DNA from: Bradyrhizobium sp. DOA9 | Lineage (GTDB): Bacteria > Pseudomonadota > Alphaproteobacteria > Rhizobiales > Xanthobacteraceae | Direction: 5' to 3' | DNA: 64,000 nt | Assembly: GCF_000617845.2 (NCBI RefSeq) | Contig: NZ_DF820425.1 | Coordinates: 2,159,725-2,223,724, forward strand | Shown here: positions 1 through 7,275 of the stretch, in pieces | Position numbering within the stretch: the stretch's first letter is position 1 | Layout: each line of letters starts with the position of its first letter | Position numbers and translations under genes: made by a program | The notes under the pieces: model-generated | The model's database searches: none | Told to the model about the DNA's origin: nothing | The model's input: only the letters and a program-made list of their open reading frames with translations

Positions 1-117
1 GAACAGCAGCCCGCATTCGATGATCCCGAATATGAACAGGAAGAACACGGGAGCGGTCAGCGCAAATTCCAGCGCCGAGGCGCCCCGCGTGTCCCGCCAT
101 AATGCGGTGAGCTTCAC
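1..117 (-). CDS. TadE-like pseudopilin, partial (3' end outside window)
   Basis: Thirty-nine codons are visible and the reading frame stays open to the window edge, so the C-terminus is missing. The N-terminus has the TadE/TadF layout: a short basic segment (WRDTRG), the conserved Ala-Leu-Glu-Phe step and a hydrophobic helix ending in the GIIECGLLF region. Family members are minor pseudopilins of the Tad/Flp secretion system in the inner membrane. The start is a GTG that overlaps the TGA of the upstream TadE-like gene (GTGA, 117-114), which indicates translational coupling in a three-gene operon. Position in the operon and sequence agree, but with only 39 residues I cannot tell TadE from TadF. 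Confidence 0.75.
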   Translation of the reverse strand, partial: MKLTALWRDTRGASALEFALTAPVFFLFIFGIIECGLLF

Positions 118-632
118 TGCAGCCTCGTGGTGGACTGCGCGGTGTAGGTGTATGTGGCCGCCACGATCTGATAATCGATGATCGTGTAGTACGTCGCTTT
201 CGCCGAGACCGTCGTATATGTTCCGGCCGTCGCCCCGCCGGGGCAGATCGTCCCGCAGCTGGTGGCGCTGACCCCCGCACTCGTCGGACATCCGCAGAAC
301 TGGACCGGCGGAGGCGAAGCGGTGATGTTCGTCGCGCTGGTGGCGCTTGCGACGGCGTTCGCGATGCCGTTGGTGTCGAAGCCGCGCGCAATCGCGTACT
401 GGGCTCCGGCTTGCGCGGCATTTTCGACCTGCATCTTGCGATAGAGGGCCAGCCCGATATCCGTGATCGAGACGACCATCAGGGACAGCAGGGGAACCAG
501 GATGGCGAATTCGGCCGCCGCGACGCCCCGTTGATCGCCGGCAGCGGCGCGCGCGTGCCGCGTGAGCGAGCCAAGCAACCGGCGGCCGGAGCTGGACGAG
601 AAATTCTGGATCTGCATTGCCCCAAGCCTCAT
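114..632 (-). CDS. TadE/TadG-like pilus assembly protein
   Basis: A 172-residue protein. About 35 basic and polar residues come first, then the TadE signature (QRGVAAAEFAIL) and a single transmembrane helix around residues 45-65, then a Cys-containing extracytoplasmic tail. TadE-family pseudopilins are processed by the prepilin peptidase and help assemble Flp pili. I place the start at the ATG at 632, which overlaps the TGA of the preceding TadG-like gene (ATGA). An internal ATG at 617 is an alternative and gives 167 aa. The four Cys residues in the tail (C-G-C, S-C-G, I-C-P) may form disulfides. No other tad genes (tadA, tadZ, flp) lie in the window, so the system may continue beyond the left edge or this may be an isolated pseudopilin cluster. 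Confidence 0.85.
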   Translation of the reverse strand: MRLGAMQIQNFSSSSGRRLLGSLTRHARAAAGDQRGVAAAEFAILVPLLSLMVVSITDIGLALYRKMQVENAAQAGAQYAIARGFDTNGIANAVASATSATNITASPPPVQFCGCPTSAGVSATSCGTICPGGATAGTYTTVSAKATYYTIIDYQIVAATYTYTAQSTTRLQ

Positions 633-1924
633 TCGATGAGCTGCGCAGTTTGCGAACCGATCGTCGCGGTGCCGAGCGCGGTGCAATTGACCTGCAGGTT
701 CGACGTGCCGCTGAACGTCAGCGTGTCCGCGATGATCTTGGTGCAGGATGTGCTGGTGCCGTTGCCGCCGCTGAAGCTGAGATTGGCCTTCGGCAGGTAG
801 ATGGCACCGCCGAAATTCTGCGTAGCACCGCCCGTCAGGTTGAAGTTGGTCCCGGCCGGCATGTTGCGGTCGCCGTACATGACGATGCCCTGCATGGGGC
901 CGCTGGTCGGTCCGGTCAGGTCGACGGTCGCGTTGCTGCCGATGGAAGCGGTGCCCCAGTCGCTTCCGGAGCCCGTGAACACCAGGGTGACGCCGCTGCC
1001 GGTGATGGTGGCATTGCCGGCGACGCTCAGGCTGGCGCCGTCCAGGTAGTAGATGCCCGGATTGAGGTTGAGGACGGCGCCGGCATTGACCGTGATGCTG
1101 CCCATGTAGCAGCCGGGGTCGAGCGAGTTCGTCTTTCCGTTGGCGTTGACCGTGATCTTGGCATTGCTGCAACTCGGCCGCGCCGGCGGAGAGACGCCTG
1201 CGTAGGGATCGGCGACGGGCGTGATGTGCGTCTTGATCCCGCTCTCCGCCGTGATGCTGCTCGCGCCGGAGACGTCGCCCACCACGCCGACCTGGTTTGC
1301 CGAGACCGAGGCGCTGCCGGCGACGTTGAGCGAGGGGCTTGCGCCCGAATTGCTGTAGAGATTGCACTTGATCAGGTTGAGCTGATTGCCGCCGCTGACG
1401 TTGACGGCGGGGCTTGCGCTCGTGTTGAGCGCAAGGACGCAGCCCGTTCCGGAATTGGGCAGGGCGACCGAGCGCGCGGTGATCGGCACGCGATCCGAGC
1501 CGAACAGGGCCGATAGCAACCGACGCTGCGGTTGACTGACGATGACCTCGATGGCCTGCGCGTTCGACGCGTGATTGCCGGTCTTGGGTGGCTGGTTCAC
1601 CGTGACGGTGACGTCGTTCGCCCCGTCGGTGTAACCGTAGTTTGCCGCAACCGCCTTGGCTTCGGACGAGGGGTCGCCGCCGGCACTGGCCGCCGTCGCC
1701 GCGCTGACCGCGCCGGAATCCGCGACGCTCTGCATGTTCTTGTGCTTGTAGTACCACCAGCCCACTTCCGTTCCGAGGCCGGCGGTGCCGACCAGGACCG
1801 GCATGAGCACCGCGGAAATGAGCACGTAGCTGCCCTGCTCGTCCCGGATGAACCGTCCGAGCAGATGATGCTTTGAGCTCGAAGCTGCACCGAACGAACG
1901 GCTGAAAGTTCTCCGGAGATCCAT
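629..1924 (-). CDS. TadG-like pilus assembly protein with repeat-rich C-terminus
   Basis: A 431-residue protein and the first gene of the coupled pseudopilin operon. The N-terminus (about residues 28-55) has the RDEQGSYVLISAVLMPVL segment typical of TadG: a cytoplasmic arginine-rich part, then a transmembrane helix with the Tad motif. Residues 55-120 resemble the conserved TadG stalk with the VGWWYYKHKNMQ element. The rest is Gly/Ser/Asn/Thr-rich with repeated short beta-prone units (AGSASVSAN, NATITGSG, GSNATVDLTG), resembling secreted beta-helix proteins. No von Willebrand A domain with a MIDAS motif is evident, unlike long TadG proteins. It probably acts at the cell surface through Flp pilus assembly. 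The start ATG lies at 1924, with about 240 bases upstream available for a promoter. Confidence 0.8.
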   Translation of the reverse strand: MDLRRTFSRSFGAASSSKHHLLGRFIRDEQGSYVLISAVLMPVLVGTAGLGTEVGWWYYKHKNMQSVADSGAVSAATAASAGGDPSSEAKAVAANYGYTDGANDVTVTVNQPPKTGNHASNAQAIEVIVSQPQRRLLSALFGSDRVPITARSVALPNSGTGCVLALNTSASPAVNVSGGNQLNLIKCNLYSNSGASPSLNVAGSASVSANQVGVVGDVSGASSITAESGIKTHITPVADPYAGVSPPARPSCSNAKITVNANGKTNSLDPGCYMGSITVNAGAVLNLNPGIYYLDGASLSVAGNATITGSGVTLVFTGSGSDWGTASIGSNATVDLTGPTSGPMQGIVMYGDRNMPAGTNFNLTGGATQNFGGAIYLPKANLSFSGGNGTSTSCTKIIADTLTFSGTSNLQVNCTALGTATIGSQTAQLIE

Positions 1925-2167
1925 GGTTCCTGCCCGCTTGCCACTTTATCCCGAGGCAATGTGGTGCGGGCCGGCTTAAATGGGCCCCAATGGAAGCCCG
2001 ACAATTTTAGATATCGGCGAACATTCAGCCGCCATTCAGGGCCGCAATCCTATCGATGCAGCCGCGTTCAGGAGAGCCAGATGAAATTGCGGTCTGCAAT
2101 TCCTTACCACCGGCCTCATATGTCTGCCGGTTTTGCCCGCCTTGCGAGCGTTACGGGAGCGGTGGGA

Positions 2168-2467
2168 TCACGGCTGCTTCAGCGCGCCGGGGAAATGCCG
2201 CTGCAGCACCGCACCGGGCGTGGCATAGGCTTCCTGCAGATCCACGCTCCAGTACTTCAATTCGTCGAGCGGGATGCGGACGTCGGTGATCGCGCAGCGC
2301 ACGAAGGTGCCCGGCGAGATCACGCGGAAATCGCCGTCGAGATATTGCACCTGCGCTTCGCCATGGCCCGAGGGGCCGAACTTGTTCAGCACGGTCGAAA
2401 GTCTCCGCGGAAGGCCTTTCCCATGGAAAACCGTGGAAGGCACGATGTGTTGGACGGGATGTAGCAT
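2168..2467 (-). CDS. DUF2093 domain-containing protein
   Basis: A 99-residue soluble protein. Residues about 28-85 carry the DUF2093 core, recognisable from KFGPSGHGEAQVQYLDGDF, the SPGTFVRCA segment, IPLDELKYWSVD and QEAYA. The function of this family, found in Rhizobiales, is unknown. The open frame extends further upstream, but the first ATG before the conserved core is at 2467 and gives the usual family length, so I use it. It is separated from xseA here by a divergent hydrolase gene. In relatives I recall DUF2093 genes near xseA, which supports an ancestral xseA neighbourhood; that recollection is not checked. Confidence 0.8.
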   Translation of the reverse strand: MLHPVQHIVPSTVFHGKGLPRRLSTVLNKFGPSGHGEAQVQYLDGDFRVISPGTFVRCAITDVRIPLDELKYWSVDLQEAYATPGAVLQRHFPGALKQP

Positions 2468-2587
2468 AGATGGGGTGGCTTGTCCGCCCGTTAAACCCAC
2501 CGGTTTGTGATGATTTGCCGCCGTTTTCGCGTGATAGGGCTTCGGTCGAAGGGACGCCGGTTCCGGCAGCTCCTGCGCCAGAGTCCG

Positions 2588-3376
2588 ATGCGCCTGCGAT
2601 TGACCGCTGTGTTCCTGACGCTGCTGATGTCGGCCGCGCACGCCGCGCCGGCGCCGCAGCCGGTCGAGATTCCGCTTCCCTCCGGGGTGCTCCATGCGCA
2701 GCTCTACAAGCCCGCGGGCGCGGGGCCGTTTCCGGTCGTGATCGCGCTGCACGGCTGCGGCGGGCTCGGTAGCCATTCCGAGCCCGTGCTGCCGCGCTAT
2801 CGCGATTGGGCCGAGCGCCTGCTCAAATCAGGCAATGCCGTGCTGCTGCCCGACAGCTACGGCTCGCGCGAGCTCGGCCCGCAATGCCGCGTCAAGGAGA
2901 TGCACGTCAAGGCGCGGCGCGAACGCGTCGCCGATATCGCGGCCGCGCGCGCCTGGCTGATGCAGCAGCCTTTCGTGGCGCAGGACCGCGTCAGCCTGAT
3001 CGGCTGGGCCAATGGTGCGAGCGCGCTGCTCTGGGCCGTGCGTCCGCAGAGCGCGGGGCGCCATCTGGAGCCGGATTTCCGTGCCGCGATCGCGTTCTAT
3101 CCGGATTGCCGGATCTCGGCGGGCCTGGGCTGGAGCACGCGGGTTCCGACGCTGGTCTTGATCGGCGCCGACGACGAGGTGTCGTCGCCGCCGGCCTGTC
3201 GCCAGATGGTGGACGGCGCGCGCGGCCGCAGCGCGCTGGCGCGCATCGTGGTCTATCCCGGCGCCGACCATGATTTCGACCGCGCCGGCACGCCGCAGCA
3301 CGCAGCCGCCGCGCCCACCGATGCCGAGGCCCGCGCCGCCTCGCAGCAGGACGTCGCGCAATGGCTGGCGCGGTGA
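2588..3376 (+). CDS. exported dienelactone-hydrolase-like protein, nucleophile replaced by Ala
   Basis: A 262-residue alpha/beta hydrolase of the dienelactone hydrolase family. The start at 2588 gives a clean Sec signal peptide (MRLRLTAVFL to AHAAPAP); a longer open frame begins at 2507. The oxyanion-side motif HGCGG lies at residues 55-59. The nucleophile elbow reads G139-W-A-N-G143, so the position normally filled by Ser or Cys is Ala141. The acid candidate Asp195/Asp196 (GADDEV) and His228 (GADHDFD) remain in place. If the sequence is right, the protein is probably not a classical serine hydrolase and may be a binding protein or pseudoenzyme. A single T-to-G change would explain it, so a sequencing error or recent mutation is possible. 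It is a monocistronic plus-strand gene in the midst of minus-strand genes. Confidence 0.8.
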   Translation: MRLRLTAVFLTLLMSAAHAAPAPQPVEIPLPSGVLHAQLYKPAGAGPFPVVIALHGCGGLGSHSEPVLPRYRDWAERLLKSGNAVLLPDSYGSRELGPQCRVKEMHVKARRERVADIAAARAWLMQQPFVAQDRVSLIGWANGASALLWAVRPQSAGRHLEPDFRAAIAFYPDCRISAGLGWSTRVPTLVLIGADDEVSSPPACRQMVDGARGRSALARIVVYPGADHDFDRAGTPQHAAAAPTDAEARAASQQDVAQWLAR

Positions 3377-3419
3377 CGGCGCCATCATTCGACCACGATG
3401 TCGATTCAACGCATGTCAC

Positions 3420-3563
3420 ATGCATGGCCGCATCACGCTCTTCGCCTCCGCCCTGGTCGTCTTCACCGTCGCGATCCTGCTGTTCGAAGCCCACGCCGGC
3501 GCCCCGCAGCCGGACCATTGCGGCTTCTGGACCACGATCGAGGCGGGATTGTCGTGCCGGTAA
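3420..3563 (+). CDS. small exported or membrane-anchored peptide, hypothetical
   Basis: A 47-residue product starting at the ATG at 3420. Residues 5-25 are a hydrophobic segment after a basic N-terminus (MHGR), ending in an Ala-His-Ala site like a signal peptidase I site. The mature part would be about 20 residues with two Cys (DHCGF and LSCR), which could form one disulfide. It lies 43 bases after the dienelactone-hydrolase-like gene on the same strand and could be co-transcribed. No strong Shine-Dalgarno is seen, and I do not recognise a family. The signal-peptide plus paired-Cys design argues for a real gene, but it may be chance. Confidence 0.45.
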   Translation: MHGRITLFASALVVFTVAILLFEAHAGAPQPDHCGFWTTIEAGLSCR

Positions 3564-3580
3564 GGGCACGCTGTTTCCTC

Positions 3581-3665
3581 GTCATTGCGAGGAGCCCTTG
3601 CGACGAAGCAATCCAGAGTCCCTCCGCGGAAAGACTCTGGATTGCTTCGCTGCGCTCGCAATGAC
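3581..3665. repeat. palindromic intergenic repeat, GTCATTGC family, copy 1
   Basis: An 85-base imperfect palindrome with ends GTCATTGCGAG and CTCGCAATGAC and an inner pair around GAAGCAATCCAGAGTC / GACTCTGGATTGCTTC. It lies at the convergent 3' ends of the small peptide gene and xseA. A second copy with the same ends and inner arms occurs at 12204-12287, also between convergent genes. It would fold into one long hairpin in RNA and may end transcription from both sides. Confidence 0.85.
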
Positions 3666-3692
3666 GCGGAGAGAGCGCCCGCCCTCCCTCCC

Positions 3693-5306
3693 TCAGAACA
3701 AGCTGCCCTGATCCACCGGCTTGCGCTTCGGTGCCGGCTTCGTCTCCGCCGCCGGCTTGGCCTGCGCCGGCGCGCGCCTCGCCGCGGGCGCCGGCCGATC
3801 CGCGTCCGCCGTCGCGCCGACACGGCCGTCCGCGAACTCGATCTCGAGCCGCGCGCCGGGGCCGACGCTATCAGCCGCATGCACGGGATGCCCCGCCTCG
3901 TCGCGCACCAGTGCAAAGCCGCGCGCGAGCACGCTGCGATAGGACAGCGCGGAGAGCAGCTTGCCGCTGTTCTCGACGCGGGCCTCGAGCCGGTGCAGCA
4001 GCGTGTCGAGCGCGCGCTCGGCCCGCTCAGCCAGACGATGGGTGCGCTCGCGCTGGCGGAGGATCGCATTGCGCTGGGCCTGCGCATTCGCAAGTCTTGA
4101 GGCGCGCAAACGCACCTCCAGTCCCGCAAAGCGGTCGCGCCGCCGTCGCAGCAGCGAGCGCGCGGAAAGACCGAGCCGCTCGCCGCACACGGTGAGGCGG
4201 TGATCGGCCTGCGAAATCTGGCCGTGCAGCACCCGCAGCGTCAGCTTCGCGCTGGCGGCGGTGAACCGGCGGAAATGCGCATGCGTGTTGGCCTTGAGGC
4301 AGCGCGGCAGGGACGCGCCCGCCGAATCCAGCCGCTGCCTGGGAATCGCGAGCAGATCGCCGGCCGCCGGCAGCGCGCGCGCGGCGGCGCGCAGCTCGCT
4401 GCGGCGGCTCTCCTGGGCGCGCTGCCAGTAGGCGCGGGTGCGGCGTCCGAGATCGCCCACCTCGACGAACAGATCGCTGCGCACCGGCACCGCCATCTCG
4501 GCCGCCGCCGTCGGCGTCGGCGCGCGCTTGTCGGCGACGAAATCGATCAGCGTGATGTCGGTCTCGTGCCCGACCGCCGAGATCAGCGGGATCATGCTCT
4601 CGGCCGCCGCGCGCACCACGATTTCCTCGTTGAACGACCAGAGGTCCTCCAGCGAGCCGCCGCCGCGCGCGACGATCAGCACGTCCGGCCGCGGAATCCG
4701 GCCGCCCTCGGGCAGCGCGTTGAAGCCGCGGATCGCGGCTGCGACCTGCTCGGCCGAGCCGTCGCCCTGCACCTTCACCGGCCACACCAGCACGCGGCGG
4801 GGGAAGCGGTCCTCCAGCCGGTGCAGGATGTCGCGGATCACGGCGCCGGTCGGCGAGGTCACCACGCCGATCACCTCCGGCAGCCACGGCAGCAGCTGCT
4901 TGCGCGCCTCGTCGAACAGGCCTTCGGCGGCGAGCTTCTTCTTGCGCTCCTCCATCAGCGCCATCAGCGCGCCGATGCCGGCCGGCTCCAGCGCCTCGAT
5001 CACGATCTGGTATTTCGAGGAGCCCGGATAGGTCGTCAGCTTGCCGGTGGCGATGACCTCGAGCCCCTCCTGGGGCTTGAAGCGCATGCGGCCGTGCACG
5101 CCCTTCCAGATCACCGCCTCGATCTTGGCGCTCTCGTCCTTGAGCGCGAAATAGCAATGGCCGGAGGAATGCGCGCCGCGAAAGCCCGAGATCTCGCCGC
5201 GGACCCGGACATGGCCGAAGGCGTCCTCGACCGTCCGCTTCAGGGACAGCGACAGTTCGGAGACGGTGAATTCAGGCGCGTTGAGCAGTTGTTCCGCAGG
5301 CGGCAT
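3693..5306 (-). CDS. xseA: exodeoxyribonuclease VII large subunit
   Basis: A 537-residue protein. Exonuclease VII degrades single-stranded DNA to short oligonucleotides in mismatch repair and recombination; the large subunit is catalytic and partners with XseB, which is not in this window. Residues 10-105 form the OB-fold with [15 protein letters not shown] and the GHCYFALKD segment. The catalytic core includes [15 protein letters not shown] (147-161), the [11 protein letters not shown] motif (213-223) and [10 protein letters not shown] (243-252). The coiled-coil C-terminal half is Arg/Ala-rich and ends in a low-complexity Ala/Pro/Lys tail followed by DQGSLF. The start ATG at 5306 agrees with the family N-terminus. 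An accessory island now separates it from the divergent purD. Confidence 0.97.
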   Translation of the reverse strand: MPPAEQLLNAPEFTVSELSLSLKRTVEDAFGHVRVRGEISGFRGAHSSGHCYFALKDESAKIEAVIWKGVHGRMRFKPQEGLEVIATGKLTTYPGSSKYQIVIEALEPAGIGALMALMEERKKKLAAEGLFDEARKQLLPWLPEVIGVVTSPTGAVIRDILHRLEDRFPRRVLVWPVKVQGDGSAEQVAAAIRGFNALPEGGRIPRPDVLIVARGGGSLEDLWSFNEEIVVRAAAESMIPLISAVGHETDITLIDFVADKRAPTPTAAAEMAVPVRSDLFVEVGDLGRRTRAYWQRAQESRRSELRAAARALPAAGDLLAIPRQRLDSAGASLPRCLKANTHAHFRRFTAASAKLTLRVLHGQISQADHRLTVCGERLGLSARSLLRRRRDRFAGLEVRLRASRLANAQAQRNAILRQRERTHRLAERAERALDTLLHRLEARVENSGKLLSALSYRSVLARGFALVRDEAGHPVHAADSVGPGARLEIEFADGRVGATADADRPAPAARRAPAQAKPAAETKPAPKRKPVDQGSLF

Positions 5307-5393
5307 GGCAAACGATTCGGAGCGTTGGGATCAGACTCCACGTTTAGGGATTTTCGCCGCCCGGCGCCATGCGAAACTGGCGGTCAGGGGCTT

Positions 5394-5425
5394 GTAGGAT
5401 GGGTTGAGCCCTTGCGAAACCCATC
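5394..5425. repeat. REP arm, left side of the RAYT element
   Basis: A 32-base REP-like sequence that is a perfect inverted copy of 5996-6027. The arm is itself a hairpin: GATGGGTT pairs with AACCCATC around a 12-base loop. It lies about 7 bases beyond the 3' end of the transposase gene (stop at 5432), the typical position for REPs bound and moved by RAYT proteins. Confidence 0.9.
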
Positions 5426-5431
5426 TCTTCT

Positions 5432-5968
5432 CTATCCCCGCTCCCCATAATCGCGGCCGTCATCCGACTGATCGCCGCCCCAATCGTCCGGGTAATTGCC
5501 AAGCCTGACGTGACGATGAAACGAGGAGGGCGCCCAGTCACGCACCCGGTTGACCAGCCCGTGCTTGACCGGGTTGATATGGACATAGTCGATATGCCGC
5601 GCGAAATCGATGTCGTCGCGAATGGTATGCTCCCAATATCTGCGTTGCCAAATGCCCCGTTCACCTCTGGCCGAACGGCTTTGGGATATCCTCTCATTGC
5701 GCGGCAGACCGCGAGAAAAGGTGGATTTGATCAACTGCCAGCGCATCGCAAAGTCGGCATCACCTTCCGGTAGCGTCCAAACCGCGTGAAGGTGATCAGG
5801 CAGCACCACGATGGCGTCGATCGTGAACGGATGGCGCTGGCGCGTTTCGCGAAACGCCTTGCGCAACACCTCGATATGATCTGTCAACAACGCCAGCTTC
5901 CGCTCCGCCAGATTGACGGTGAAGAAGAAGCACCCACCCGGAACGAAGTTGCGGCGGTACGCGGTCAT
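5432..5968 (-). mobile_element. REP-associated tyrosine transposase (RAYT) gene
   Basis: A 178-residue Y1 transposase of the IS200/IS605-related RAYT group. The HUH metal motif is present as His59-Leu-His61 within LPDHLHAVW, and the catalytic Tyr128 sits in the family-typical DYVHINPVKHGLV segment. RAYTs nick and join single-stranded REP hairpins and are thought to be domesticated transposases that spread REPs. The ATG at 5968 gives the usual RAYT N-terminus (YRRNFVPGGCFFFTVNL). The gene is enclosed by perfect 32-base inverted REPs (5394-5425 and 5996-6027), so the whole 634-base unit looks intact. A shortened derivative of the same unit is found at 6960-7261. Confidence 0.93.
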
Positions 5969-5995
5969 GCCACGACCTTATCACGAAACACGTGT

Positions 5996-6027
5996 GATGG
6001 GTTTCGCAAGGGCTCAACCCATCCTAC
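5996..6027. repeat. REP arm, right side of the RAYT element
   Basis: Perfect 32-base inverted partner of 5394-5425, 27 bases upstream of the transposase start codon. It contains the same GATGGGTT / AACCCATC hairpin in opposite orientation. Confidence 0.9.
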
Positions 6028-6178
6028 GGGCTGCCGGCTGGGTATGTGCCGCGGCTCCACGCAGAGCCTCGACGGGACGAGGAACAATGTCCAGGCGATC
6101 TGATTGGAACGTTCATACGTCCAATCCGGGATAGACCAGCGAATTTCCTGGGAGGCGTCTTATCAGGAGGAGCCACCG

Positions 6179-6367
6179 ATGGATGACGAACGAAAATCAT
6201 CAAAGGCGGGGCAACAGGCCGCCCAAGGCTTGCGGGAAGCCACTTCCAAGGACGAAGCGAAGAACGAGCGCAAGATGGGGCACGATCTGGCCAAGGGGGC
6301 TGATCGTTTCGAAGAGCGCTCGAAAAGCTCCGATGGAAAAAGCGCAGAAGAGAAGCAAAGAGGGTGA
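6179..6367 (+). CDS. small charged hydrophilic protein, hypothetical
   Basis: A 62-residue protein, very rich in Lys, Glu, Asp, Ala, Gln and Ser (KSSKAGQQAAQ, KDEAKNERK, EERSKSSDGK), with no Cys or transmembrane segment. It is probably an intrinsically disordered or helical stress-type protein, but I do not recognise a named family. The start at 6179 is favoured because a strong Shine-Dalgarno (AGGAGG, 6165-6170) precedes it at good spacing; a longer open frame begins at 6104 without such a site. It lies within the xseA-purD island, convergent with the P-loop kinase-like gene, whose stop is 29 bases away. Confidence 0.6.
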   Translation: MDDERKSSKAGQQAAQGLREATSKDEAKNERKMGHDLAKGADRFEERSKSSDGKSAEEKQRG

Positions 6368-6395
6368 ATCCCGGTTGCAATCAAACCTGATCTCA

Positions 6396-6938
6396 TCACG
6401 CTTGCTTAGGCTTTGCCGAGATCAGGCTTGAGATGGCCTCGGCACTCTCGGACGGCTTCAGATGACCTGCATCGAGGGTGAGTGCGGGCTGAGGCATTGA
6501 TGCCATGCAGGCATCGAACTGCGGTCGGAGTGTGCGCAGTAGCGACAGATCCCGCATCTTGCCGAAGGCGGCACGATCTTCATCGACTAGGCGTCGCTCT
6601 TGCTCTGCCTGCTCCAGGTGCAGTGCGACGAAGATGACCTCACCGCCATTGCCCTCGACTAATTCTTGTACTCGGATCGGAAAATCGCCAGCCACCGTTG
6701 GTTCGGGGGCGAATGTGAATATCAAACTTCGCCTCTGCTTGGCAGCTTCCTCGAACACGGCCAACCAGAACTGTTCACGCAAACGCGCGAATGACTCCGT
6801 GCCAAACGGAAACACCGCGCCAACTGCATCGACGACAAGGTGATTGTGAAACAGCGCAATCCCTGTCCTGAAGGCAAGATGGCGCGCGATAGTCAGTTTT
6901 CCTGAGGCGACTTGCCCATAGATGAAAATAAGCTGCAC
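6396..6938 (-). CDS. P-loop kinase-like protein, AAA / shikimate-kinase-like
   Basis: A 180-residue single-domain P-loop protein. The N-terminal beta strand and Walker A motif are seen as FIYGQVASGKLT (G8 to T16). Leu replaces the usual Ser/Thr after the Lys, with Thr following. The region FHNHLVVDAV resembles the nucleotide-monophosphate or small-molecule kinases often annotated as shikimate-kinase-like AAA ATPases. A long acidic helix region (HLEQAEQERRLVDEDR) may be the lid. The substrate is unknown. The start is a GTG at 6938. The gene belongs to the accessory island and is bordered on its 5' side by the deleted RAYT element. Such kinases occur widely in bacterial accessory regions, sometimes as resistance or modification enzymes. 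Confidence 0.75.
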   Translation of the reverse strand: MQLIFIYGQVASGKLTIARHLAFRTGIALFHNHLVVDAVGAVFPFGTESFARLREQFWLAVFEEAAKQRRSLIFTFAPEPTVAGDFPIRVQELVEGNGGEVIFVALHLEQAEQERRLVDEDRAAFGKMRDLSLLRTLRPQFDACMASMPQPALTLDAGHLKPSESAEAISSLISAKPKQA

Positions 6939-6959
6939 GGGATCATGATATCACAGCTT

Positions 6960-7261
6960 GTAGGATGGGTTGAGCCCTTGCGAAACCCATCGCAACTCTA
7001 TCCCCGCTCACCGTAATCGCGGCTGTCATCCGACCGATCGCCGGCCCAATCGACCGGGTCATTGCCAAGCTTGACGCGGCGATGAAACGAGGAGGGTGCC
7101 CAGTCAAGCACCCGGTTGACGAGCCCGTGCTTGACCGGATTGATGTGAACATCGTCGACATGCCGCGCGAAATCGACGTCGTCACGAATGGTACGCGGTC
7201 ATGACGCGATCTTATCACGAAACGAGCGCAATGGGTTTCGCAAGAGCTCAACCCATCCTAC
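6960..7261. mobile_element. internally deleted RAYT element (MITE-like derivative)
   Basis: A 302-base copy of the RAYT unit with both REP ends. The left arm 6960-6991 is identical to the intact one; the right arm 7230-7261 has two mismatches. The interior matches the C-terminal coding part of the transposase (about 6996-7193) and then jumps directly to the N-terminal start region (7194-7202). Compared with the intact copy, the segment equivalent to 5628-5959 (332 bases) is missing, and the join falls in a shared GGTA. No functional transposase can be made. It ends 14 bases before the KAP gene's stop codon and may provide that gene's 3' hairpin. Divergence from the intact copy suggests it is not a brand-new product. 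Confidence 0.88.
6996..7202 (-). pseudogene. RAYT transposase remnant, in-frame-destroying internal deletion
   Basis: The start codon region (ATG at 7202) and the last third of the transposase are fused after loss of the middle, including the HUH-motif region. The catalytic HLH motif and most of the core are absent. Nucleotide similarity to the intact gene at 5432-5968 is obvious, with scattered substitutions such as the lost and changed codons around 7040-7075. It is not a coding gene. Confidence 0.8.
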
Positions 7262-7275
7262 GGGCTCTTACAAGC

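Noticed and set aside
6943..7251. 102-codon frame in the deleted RAYT copy
   Set aside because: It is a shifted-frame artefact of the transposase remnant and has no transposase motifs.
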